Shown here one piece after another: positions 1 to 5,750 of a DNA stretch of 6,485 nucleotides. Position 1 is the stretch's first letter, and each line of letters opens with the position of its first letter. The notes beneath the pieces are model-generated. The model was not told the DNA's origin. It searched no databases and was given only the letters and a program-made list of their open reading frames with translations. The position numbers and the translations under genes were made by a program. Location: assembly GCA_965365655.1 (NCBI GenBank), contig CBDUCN010000293.1:1-6485 (forward strand), written 5' to 3'. This stretch comes from JBFHNV01 sp965365655. Lineage in GTDB: Bacteria > Pseudomonadota > Gammaproteobacteria > HK1.

Positions 1-732
1 CCGCGCACCCCCGCGGACGTCCGCGCGCGGCTCGCGGCGCGTGTCGCTCGCGGCGCCGGCCGCTACACCCGCGGACGGCGCGCGCCGGGAATCCGGCGCC
101 GGCTGCACCTCGTCCAGCGGGCCGAGGCGCGGCTCGCTGCGCGCCCGGGCGGCCGCGCCCGGCACGTCCGGCGCGCGCGGTCCCGCCTTCGCGCCGGCGT
201 CGCCCGCCCGGGCGCGCGGTTCGGGCGTGCCGGCCGATGGCCGCGCGCGCGCGCCGCCGGCCGCGCCCTCCGGCGCCGTGCCGGTGCCCCCGACCGTGGC
301 CCCGCCCCCGTCAGCGGCCACATCCGGCTTCACGGCGCCGGCCGGCGGCGCGCGCCGCAGCGGGTTCGGCTGCGTCAGCTCGTCCGGGTCCACCACCCCT
401 CGCGGCGGCACGCGCCCCCGCGGATTGGGCTGGGTGAGCTCGTCCGGATCGACCACGCTGTGACCGCGGGCGCCGGCGCCGCCCCGATCGGCCGGCGCGA
501 CCTCGTCCGGGTCCGGCAGCGCGTCCCGGCGGGGGTTGGGCTGGGTCAGGTCGTCCGCATCGAACAGGGGATCCGCGTCCACCAGCGGGTCCGCGCTGTC
601 CTCGGGCCAGGCGTCGTAGCGGTGGAACTCGCCGGCGTCGCGCTCCGCGCGCTGCCGGCGCACGGTCCACAGGTACACCGCCACCACCACGGCGACGCCG
701 ACGACGATCAGCGCGAGTCGCAGCCCGTCCAC
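1..732 (-). CDS. zipA: Cell division protein ZipA, N-terminal 244 residues (C-terminus beyond left edge)
   Basis: ZipA is an inner-membrane division protein that binds the C-terminal tail of FtsZ and tethers the Z ring to the membrane. The start is a GTG at 732, 14 nt after the smc stop; no strong Shine-Dalgarno is visible, so translation may be coupled to smc. Residues about 4-22 form one hydrophobic helix (core LRLALIVVGVAVVV), matching the N-out anchor of E. coli ZipA, which begins with a similar DLRL segment. A basic stretch (RRQRAER) follows, then an acidic region (about 45-62), then a Pro/Ala/Arg/Gly-rich linker that continues to the window edge without a stop. The linker carries a repeated DPDELTQPNP-type motif. 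The FtsZ-binding globular domain is not in the window, so the identity rests on the anchor, the linker composition and the position after smc. The protein must be longer than E. coli ZipA (328 aa) if a normal domain of about 140 aa follows. Confidence 0.88.
   Translation of the reverse strand, partial: MDGLRLALIVVGVAVVVAVYLWTVRRQRAERDAGEFHRYDAWPEDSADPLVDADPLFDADDLTQPNPRRDALPDPDEVAPADRGGAGARGHSVVDPDELTQPNPRGRVPPRGVVDPDELTQPNPLRRAPPAGAVKPDVAADGGGATVGGTGTAPEGAAGGARARPSAGTPEPRARAGDAGAKAGPRAPDVPGAAARARSEPRLGPLDEVQPAPDSRRAPSAGVAAGAASDTRREPRADVRGGAR
361..561 (-). repeat. Repeated D-x-D-E-L-T-Q-P-N-P motif in the ZipA linker
   Basis: Three in-frame copies of an acidic/proline motif occur in the zipA linker. 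The first is DADDLTQPNP (residues 58-67, bases 561-532). The second and third are VVDPDELTQPNP (residues 93-104, bases 456-421, and 113-124, bases 396-361). Copies two and three start exactly 60 bp (20 codons) apart and continue with similar R-G/R-R-x-P-P-x-G tails. Their codons differ at several synonymous positions, for example GAT/GAC, CTC/CTG, ACC/ACG and AAT/AAC. A half copy, DPDEVAP, lies at residues 74-80, and a more distant LDEVQPAP at 206-213. The positions are read directly from the sequence; any binding role is inference. Confidence 0.85.
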
Positions 733-746
733 GCCCGCAGCGGCCG

Positions 747-3700
747 TCAGGCGGCCGCCATCTGCACGGCCTCATCGATGTCCACCGCCACCAGCCGCGA
801 CACGCCGGGCTCGTTCATCGTGACGCCGATGAGCTGACGGGCGATCTCCATCGTGATCTTGTTGTGGGTGACGATCAGGAACTGCACGTTCTCCGACATC
901 GTCTTCACCAGCTCGCAGAACCGGCCGACGTTCGCGTCGTCCAGCGGCGCGTCCACCTCGTCCAGCAGGCAGAACGGCGCCGGGTTCAGCTCGAAGATCG
1001 CGAACACCAGCGCGACCGCGGTGAGCGCCTTCTCGCCGCCGGACAGCAGGTGGATGCTGGAGTTGCGCTTGCCCGGCGGACGCGCGATGACGGTGATGCC
1101 GGTGCTGAGCAGGTCTTCGCCGGTCATCTGCAGCTCCGCGTGGCCGCCGCCGAAGAGCTGCGGGAACAGCCGCTTGAGCCCCGTGTTCACGGTCTCGTAG
1201 GTCTCCTTGAACCGGGTGCGCGTCTCGCGATCGATCTTCTGGATCGCCGCCTGCAGCGTCGCGAGCGCCTCGTCGAGGTCCGCGTGCTGCGCGTCGAGAT
1301 AGGTCTTGCGCTCCGACTGCTGGTCGTACTCCTCGATCGCGGCCAGGTTGATCGGGCCGAGCCGGCTGATGCGCCGCGCGACCGTCTCCAGACGCTCCTC
1401 CCACTCGGGCGCCGCCGCTTCGCCGTCGAGGGCCTCCAGCAGCGCCGACGCGACGAGCTGCTGGCGGGCCAGCTCCTCCTCGATGGTCTTGCGGCGCACG
1501 AGGATCTCCTGCCCGGCCATGCGCATCTGCTCCAGCGACTCGCGCTCGGCCGCGACCCGGCGCTCGGCGCCCTGGCGCGACTCCTCGAGGCCCTTCAGGC
1601 TCGCGTCCTCGCGCTCCACGCGCTCGCGCGCCGCCTCCATCTCGCGCTCGACCTCGCGGCGCCGCGCGAGCTGCGCCTGCAGCGCACCCTGCGCCTCGTC
1701 CAGCGGCCCGTCGATGCCCTCGCGCTCGCCGTCCAGCTCCCGCACCCGCTGCTCGAGCTGCGCGATCAGCTCCGCGGCGCGGCCCTCCCCCTCGCTCAGC
1801 GACGCGGCCTGCGCCCGCATGGACTCGACCTTGAGACCCAGCTCGTAGGTCTCGTCGCGCACCTGGTGCCACGCGTCGCGGGCCTCCTCCATCTGCAGCC
1901 GGCACGCCGCGCGGCGTGCCTCCCACTGCGCGCGCTCGCCGGCCAGGCGCTGCATCTCCGCGTCCGACGCCGCGAGGCGCTCGCGGGCCCGCTCCAGCAG
2001 CTGGCGCTCGGCGGCGACGCGCCCGTCCAGCTCCTGCATCCTGCGCTCGCGCTCGGCCGCCTGCTGCCTCGCCTGGTCCTGGCGTGCGCGCGCCTCGCCG
2101 AGCCGCGACTGCACCTCGGCGCGCCCTTGCTGCGCGGCGGCGAGGCGTGACTGCGCTTGCGCCGCCTGCTCCTCGGCGGCGTGCAGCGCCGCGCGGGTCG
2201 CGTCCACCTGCTGCACGCAGCGCGCGACCTCCGCCTCGCAGGCGGACATCTCGTGGCGCACCTCCTGGATCGCGCGCTCGCGGGCCAGCACGCCGGCCTG
2301 CGCGGTCTCGTGGCCCGGCACCCGCAGCCAGTCACGCCCGACCTGCACCCCGCCGGGGGTCACCACGCGCTCGCCGGGCGCGAGCCGGGCGCGGGCCGCC
2401 AGCGCGGCCTCCAGCGACGGCGCGACCCACGTGCGGTCCAGCAGGCCGGCGAGGCCGGGCCCGCGGGCATACGCCGCGAGCGGCACCATGCCGTCGTCGC
2501 GCGGCAGGCTGCCGCCGGGCTGCGGCGCCGGCGCGCCGCCGCGCTCCACCAGCGCCAGCGCGCCGCCGAGGGCATCCCCCGCGGCGGCCGCCGCGCCGGC
2601 CAGCGCGGCCAGGTCGTCGACCCGGATCGCCTCCAGGGAGTCGTCGAGCACGCTCTCCACCGCGGCCTCGTAGCCGGGCGCGACCTCGATGCACTCCGCG
2701 AGGCGCGGCGCCTCGGCCAGCCCCTGCCCGGCGAGCCAGTCGTTGCGCGGGCCGGCGTCCTTGCCCAGCGCGGCCTGCTGCAGCGCCTCCAGGGAGGTCA
2801 GGCGCCCGCGCAGCACCTGCTGCCGCTCGCGGACCTCGTGCAGCGCGCCGGCCGCGGCGTGCCCGCGGTCGCGCAGCTCGCGCACCCCGGCCTGGCGCGC
2901 GTCCAGCGTGGACTGCGCGTCCTCCAGCGCCGCGGCGGCCGCCGCGAGCTCCGACTCGTGGGCCGCCAGCGCCGCGCCCAGCGCGCCGTCGGCATCCTCC
3001 GGGGCCTGCGCGCGCAGCGCCTCGAGCTGCTCGTTCATCCGCGCGAGGTTGCGCTGCAGCTGATCGCTGCGCGCCTCCTCCGCGTGCTTGGTGCGCGCCG
3101 GCTCCTCGGCGCGCTCGCTCAGGCTCTCGCCCTCGCGCTGCCAGTCCAGGTGGATCTCCTCCGCCTCGCGGAACGCCAGCCGCGCGTCGCGGCTGCGCTG
3201 CTCGAGCGCCTGCAGGCGCGGCTCGGCGTCGGCGAGCCCGGCGCGCAGCTCCGCGAGCCGCCCGCGCTCGGACTCCGCCTGCGCCCGCGCGGCGTCCAGG
3301 CGCTGCTGCTCGCGCGCGCCGGCGCCGGTGAGCTGCTCGCGGCGCGCGCGCAGGTTCTGGATCGTCTCCTCGCTGCGCGCGATCGCGGCGCCGGCCTCCA
3401 GCACCTGGCGGTACACGGCGTTGAAGGCCTCCGAGGCCGCGGACTGGCTCGCGCGCGACTTCTCGATGCGCGCCTCCAGCGCGCGCTGCTCGGCGAGCTG
3501 CGCCTCGAGACGGTTCTCCTGCGCCGCCACCCGCTCGCCCTGGGCGCTCGCCTGCGCGTCCAGCTCGCGCCAGCGCAGCGCCTTGAGCTGCCCCTCCAGC
3601 TCGCGCTCCTCCGCCTTCAGGACCTTGTACTTCTCCGCCATGGTCGCCTGGCGCTTCAGGTGCGCGAGGCGCTTGCCGAGCTCCTCGCGCAGGTCGGTCA

Positions 3701-4280
3701 GCCGGTCCAGGTTCTCCTGGGTATGGCGGATGCGGTTCTCGGTCTCGCGGCGGCGCTCCTTGTACTTCGAGATCCCGGCCGCCTCCTCGAGGAACTCGCG
3801 CAGGTCCTCCGGGCGCGCCTCGACGACGCGCGAGATCATTCCCTGCTCGATGATCGCGTAGCTGCGAGGACCGAGGCCGGTGCCGAGGAACACGTCCATC
3901 ACGTCGCGGCGCCTGCAGCGCGCACCGTTGAGGTAATACGCCGACTGCCCCTCGCGCCCGACCTCTCGCTTGACGGAGATCTCGCCGTACGCGGCGAAAC
4001 GCCCGCCGACGCGGCCGTCGGAGTTGTCGAACACCAGCTCCACCGACGCCTGGCTCACCGGCGCCCGGGTGTTGGATCCGGTGAACACCACGTCGGCCAT
4101 CGTGTCGCCGCGCAGGTGCTTCGCGGAGATCTCGCCCATCACCCAGCGCACCGCGTCGATGATGTTGGACTTGCCGCAGCCGTTGGGGCCGACGACGCCC
4201 ACGAGATCACCGGGCAGCGCGATGGAGGTCGGGTCGACGAACGACTTGAATCCCGCGAGGCGGATCTTGCGAAGTCGCAT
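747..4280 (-). CDS. smc: Chromosome partition protein SMC (condensin ATPase)
   Basis: SMC dimers form ATP-driven rings that, with ScpA and ScpB, extrude DNA loops and help segregate sister chromosomes; no scpAB is in the window. The ATG at 4280 gives 1177 aa and the canonical start MRLRKIRLAGFKSF; the frame stays open upstream to 4394, but that extension has no family character. A weak GGAG sits 12 nt upstream. The N-terminal head carries Walker A GPNGCGKSN (31-39) and a probable Q-loop Gln146 (IIEQGMIS). Charged, Ala/Glu/Arg/Gln-rich coiled coil covers about 165-510 and again about 665-1010. The hinge lies between (about 525-660) and contains an unusual Ala/Gly/Pro-rich stretch near 558-600. 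The C-terminal head has signature LSGGEK (1079-1084), Walker B and D-loop CLLDEVDAPLD (1104-1114) and H-loop His1139. All ATPase motifs are intact and the length is normal. MukB, RecN and SbcC are excluded by the start, hinge and signature. zipA follows in the same transcript. Confidence 0.98.
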   Translation of the reverse strand: MRLRKIRLAGFKSFVDPTSIALPGDLVGVVGPNGCGKSNIIDAVRWVMGEISAKHLRGDTMADVVFTGSNTRAPVSQASVELVFDNSDGRVGGRFAAYGEISVKREVGREGQSAYYLNGARCRRRDVMDVFLGTGLGPRSYAIIEQGMISRVVEARPEDLREFLEEAAGISKYKERRRETENRIRHTQENLDRLTDLREELGKRLAHLKRQATMAEKYKVLKAEERELEGQLKALRWRELDAQASAQGERVAAQENRLEAQLAEQRALEARIEKSRASQSAASEAFNAVYRQVLEAGAAIARSEETIQNLRARREQLTGAGAREQQRLDAARAQAESERGRLAELRAGLADAEPRLQALEQRSRDARLAFREAEEIHLDWQREGESLSERAEEPARTKHAEEARSDQLQRNLARMNEQLEALRAQAPEDADGALGAALAAHESELAAAAAALEDAQSTLDARQAGVRELRDRGHAAAGALHEVRERQQVLRGRLTSLEALQQAALGKDAGPRNDWLAGQGLAEAPRLAECIEVAPGYEAAVESVLDDSLEAIRVDDLAALAGAAAAAGDALGGALALVERGGAPAPQPGGSLPRDDGMVPLAAYARGPGLAGLLDRTWVAPSLEAALAARARLAPGERVVTPGGVQVGRDWLRVPGHETAQAGVLARERAIQEVRHEMSACEAEVARCVQQVDATRAALHAAEEQAAQAQSRLAAAQQGRAEVQSRLGEARARQDQARQQAAERERRMQELDGRVAAERQLLERARERLAASDAEMQRLAGERAQWEARRAACRLQMEEARDAWHQVRDETYELGLKVESMRAQAASLSEGEGRAAELIAQLEQRVRELDGEREGIDGPLDEAQGALQAQLARRREVEREMEAARERVEREDASLKGLEESRQGAERRVAAERESLEQMRMAGQEILVRRKTIEEELARQQLVASALLEALDGEAAAPEWEERLETVARRISRLGPINLAAIEEYDQQSERKTYLDAQHADLDEALATLQAAIQKIDRETRTRFKETYETVNTGLKRLFPQLFGGGHAELQMTGEDLLSTGITVIARPPGKRNSSIHLLSGGEKALTAVALVFAIFELNPAPFCLLDEVDAPLDDANVGRFCELVKTMSENVQFLIVTHNKITMEIARQLIGVTMNEPGVSRLVAVDIDEAVQMAAA

Positions 4281-4385
4281 CCGGGTGAGAAACTCCGTTG
4301 AGAGTGCGTGGTCGTCCGTCGGGCGGCAGCGGCGGCCGCATGATGCTTCGCGGGGCGTCAGCGGCACCCGGCGCGAAGGCGGGCT

Positions 4386-4413
4386 AGGGTACACGAATCG
4401 CCTGCGCGTTCAC
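4386..4413 (-). promoter_or_regulatory. Candidate sigma70-like promoter for smc-zipA
   Basis: Reading the minus strand, GTGAAC (4413-4408) and TACCCT (4391-4386) are separated by 16 nt. Each matches the -35 or -10 consensus at only three of six positions. Transcription would begin near 4379, giving a leader of about 100 nt before the smc ATG. The placement suits a divergent promoter, but the match is weak and this is a guess. Confidence 0.22.
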
Positions 4414-4481
4414 CCGGTTTTTCGCGCCGTCGAAGGACCGCAAGCGCATGACGCGACACGCAAGAAAGCCGCCCCAAGTGA

Positions 4482-4511
4482 TTGATCGGATGAGCTTCCA
4501 CGCCGAAACAT
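4482..4511 (+). promoter_or_regulatory. Candidate sigma70-like promoter for queF-cysZ-gluQ
   Basis: TTGATC (4482-4487, four of six to the -35 consensus) is followed after 18 nt by AAACAT (4506-4511, three of six to the -10 consensus). Transcription would start near 4518, leaving a leader of about 50 nt that includes the GC hairpin and the queF ribosome binding site. A start there would lie downstream of the possible leader ORF's ATG at 4510, so this promoter and a translated leader ORF are not compatible. Confidence 0.25.
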
Positions 4512-4572
4512 GAGAAACTACTGCAAGCTCGGGCCATCGCCCGGGCACGACCTCGAGGACCGCGTCGCGTGA
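4510..4572 (+). CDS. Possible 20-codon leader ORF overlapping the queF start
   Basis: An ATG at 4510 opens a 20-codon frame that ends at TGA 4570-4572, overlapping the queF GTG (4569-4571) as GTGA. The queF/cysZ junction has the same arrangement. The peptide reads MRNYCKLGPS followed by PGHDLEDRVA. It includes AAC, TAC, CAC and two GAC codons, so all four amino acids read by queuosine-modified tRNAs appear. No clear Shine-Dalgarno precedes the ATG, and an open frame this short is likely by chance. It matches no known peptide I recognise. It could be a translational-coupling leader, or simply untranslated 5' leader. Confidence 0.2.
   Translation: MRNYCKLGPSPGHDLEDRVA
4527..4546 (+). promoter_or_regulatory. 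8-bp GC-rich hairpin in the queF leader
   Basis: Bases 4527-4534 pair with 4539-4546 (seven Watson-Crick pairs and one G-U) around a four-base loop at 4535-4538. The stem ends 8 nt before the queF Shine-Dalgarno. There is no U-tract after it, so it is not an intrinsic terminator. It could influence ribosome access or mRNA stability. In DNA this GC-rich, stems of this size also arise by chance. Confidence 0.35.
4555..4559 (+). promoter_or_regulatory. Shine-Dalgarno GAGGA for queF
   Basis: GAGGA ends 9 nt before the GTG at 4569. It supports that GTG as the queF start, since the only other start-like codon in frame upstream is a CTG at 4521. The site sits inside the palindrome CCTCGAGG (4551-4558). 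Confidence 0.55.
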
Positions 4573-4970
4573 GCACCGCCCCCGCCCGTCAGCCGAGCGC
4601 CGAGCTGCTGGAGACCTTCGACAACCCGGCGCCGGAGCGCGACTACGCGATCCGCATCCGCATGCCGGAATTCACGTGCCTGTGCCCGAAGACCGGGCAG
4701 CCCGATTTCGCGGAGCTGCACCTGGAGTACGTGCCGGAGCGGCGCTGCGTGGAGCTGAAGTCGCTGAAGCTCTACGTGTGGTCGTACCGCGACCAGGGCG
4801 CGTTCCACGAGGCGGTGACCAACCGCATCCTGGCCGACCTCGTGGCCGCGTGCGCGCCACGCTTCATGCGCCTGCGCGCCGAGTTCAACGTGCGCGGCGG
4901 AATCTACACCGCGGTGGTCGCGGAGCATCGCGCCGAGGGCTGGCGGCCGGCGCCGCCGGTGTCGCTGTGA
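4569..4970 (+). CDS. queF: NADPH-dependent 7-cyano-7-deazaguanine reductase QueF (short form)
   Basis: QueF reduces the nitrile of preQ0 to the primary amine preQ1 using NADPH, in the cytoplasm, on the route to queuosine in tRNA. The 133-aa protein is the single-domain, T-fold type resembling B. subtilis QueF rather than the roughly 280-aa two-domain E. coli form. The family block TCLCPKTGQPDFA (36-48) holds the nucleophile Cys39 and the acid Asp46. The QueF motif ELKSLKLY (62-69) follows, then FHE with His80 and Glu81, the substrate-binding pair. All four residues show the same 16-residue offset from B. subtilis Cys55, Asp62, His96 and Glu97, so no catalytic residue is missing. The start is GTG with a good GAGGA upstream. 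Its stop overlaps the cysZ start, implying coupled translation, and gluQ, another queuosine-related enzyme, lies two genes downstream. Confidence 0.97.
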   Translation: MSTAPARQPSAELLETFDNPAPERDYAIRIRMPEFTCLCPKTGQPDFAELHLEYVPERRCVELKSLKLYVWSYRDQGAFHEAVTNRILADLVAACAPRFMRLRAEFNVRGGIYTAVVAEHRAEGWRPAPPVSL

Positions 4971-5740
4971 ACGCGGTACGTCCGTCCAACAACCCCATCA
5001 CCGGCGCCGCGTACCTGCTGCGCGGCCTGGAGCTGGTGCTCAAGCCCCGGATGCGCCGCTACGTGATCGTGCCCGCCGCGATCAACGCGCTGCTGTTCGC
5101 GCTGGTGATCTGGCTCGGCGCAGGCTGGATCTGGGACTTCTCCCGGGACCTGCTGCCGGACTGGCTGGACTGGCTCGCATTCGTGCTGGTGCCGGTGTTC
5201 CTGCTGCTGTCGGCGGTCGCGGTGTTCTTCACGTTCACGATGCTCGCGAACCTGATCGCGTCGCCGTTCAACGGCATGCTGGCCGAGGCGGTCGAGACGC
5301 GGCTCACCGGCCGCGAGGCGGGCGCCGCGACGCTCGGCAAGATCATGAAGGACGTCGGCGTCGCGATCGCGTCGGAGCTGCGCAAGCTGGGCTACATCCT
5401 GGTGCGCCTGGTGCCGCTGCTGCTGCTGTTCTTCGTGCCGGTGGTGGGCCCGATGGTGTGGGCGCTGTTCAGCGCCTGGATGCTGGCCATCTCGTTCGCC
5501 GACTACCCGATGGGCAATCACGGCATCGCGTTCCCCGATCAGCGGCGGATCCTCGGCGAGCGGCGCTGGCTGGTGCTGGGCTTCGGGCTCGCGGTGATGG
5601 CCGCGATGACGGTGCCGGTGGTGAACTTCTTCGTGATGCCGTGCGCGGTGGCCGGCGCCACCGTGATGTGGGTGGAGGTGTTCGCGCCGGCAGCGCTCGC
5701 GGCCGACGGGCGCGAGCGGATCGGGCACGCCGACGGATGA
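4967..5740 (+). CDS. cysZ: Sulfate transporter CysZ (EI24 family inner-membrane protein)
   Basis: CysZ is an inner-membrane protein that brings sulfate into the cell for cysteine synthesis. The 257 aa compare with 253 in E. coli. The start is GTG at 4967, sharing GTGA with the queF stop; no good Shine-Dalgarno is seen and the next in-frame ATG (Met29) would delete conserved sequence. Hydrophobic helices lie near 32-54, 70-98, 143-178 and 201-237, typical of the family. Shared blocks with E. coli CysZ include NxIASPFNGMLAE (95-107) with the following ARLTG-like TRLTG, IMKDV (126-130), the LFSAWMLAI...DYP..NH segment (167-185), and MP.AV.GAT.MWV near 224-236. E. coli cysZ is also divergent from zipA, which supports orthology. 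No other sulfate-assimilation gene is visible, so a distinct substrate cannot be ruled out. The C-terminal 20 residues are variable and polar. Confidence 0.93.
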   Translation: MNAVRPSNNPITGAAYLLRGLELVLKPRMRRYVIVPAAINALLFALVIWLGAGWIWDFSRDLLPDWLDWLAFVLVPVFLLLSAVAVFFTFTMLANLIASPFNGMLAEAVETRLTGREAGAATLGKIMKDVGVAIASELRKLGYILVRLVPLLLLFFVPVVGPMVWALFSAWMLAISFADYPMGNHGIAFPDQRRILGERRWLVLGFGLAVMAAMTVPVVNFFVMPCAVAGATVMWVEVFAPAALAADGRERIGHADG

Positions 5741-5750
5741 GCGCGACGCG

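Larger units (their letters stand above)
4281..4568. promoter_or_regulatory. Divergent smc / queF intergenic region
   Basis: This 288-bp stretch lies between the starts of smc (leftward) and queF (rightward), so it must carry the promoters for both arms unless transcription enters from elsewhere. Its right half (about 4385-4525) is visibly less GC-rich than the flanking genes, with short A/T-rich pieces near 4417-4422, 4480-4487 and 4505-4520. I see no tRNA, no strong intrinsic terminator and no recognisable operator. Individual candidate sites are listed separately. Confidence 0.7.

Noticed and set aside
41..837. Open frames on both strands across the zipA linker (41-463 plus, 460-837 plus, 311-775 minus).
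   Set aside because: The zipA frame has the membrane anchor, the correct position after smc and the repeated motif. The others are compositional shadows.
1916..3331. Plus-strand 471-codon open frame, Arg/Ala/Pro-rich.
   Set aside because: Low-complexity translation typical of a GC-rich shadow frame inside smc.
864..4301. Two very long plus-strand open frames (864-2150 and 2157-4301) opposite smc, in the same frame and split by one stop.
   Set aside because: They are the antisense shadow of smc. In very GC-rich DNA the complement of a coiled-coil gene is nearly stop-free. Their translations are Leu/Arg/Ala/Gln-rich with no family motif, whereas smc has every ATPase motif.
4281..4394. N-terminal extension of smc to the in-frame start at 4394.
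   Set aside because: SMC proteins begin at the MRLRKIRLAGFKSF block. The extra 38 residues are unrelated to the family and overlap the likely leader.
4281..4417. Perfect 8-bp inverted repeat CCGGGTGA (4281-4288) and TCACCCGG (4410-4417).
   Set aside because: An 8-bp match in about 290 bp of GC-rich DNA is expected by chance, the arms are 121 bp apart, and one arm would lie outside the predicted smc transcript.
4486..4568. A preQ1 riboswitch upstream of queF.
   Set aside because: I looked for the small preQ1 aptamer pattern with its A-rich tail, and for larger classes. The leader has only a simple GC hairpin and no A-rich pseudoknot tail.
4358..4576. 72-codon minus-strand open frame in the intergenic region.
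   Set aside because: It overlaps the probable promoter region, has no family resemblance, and its Arg/Ala-rich ends look like chance coding.
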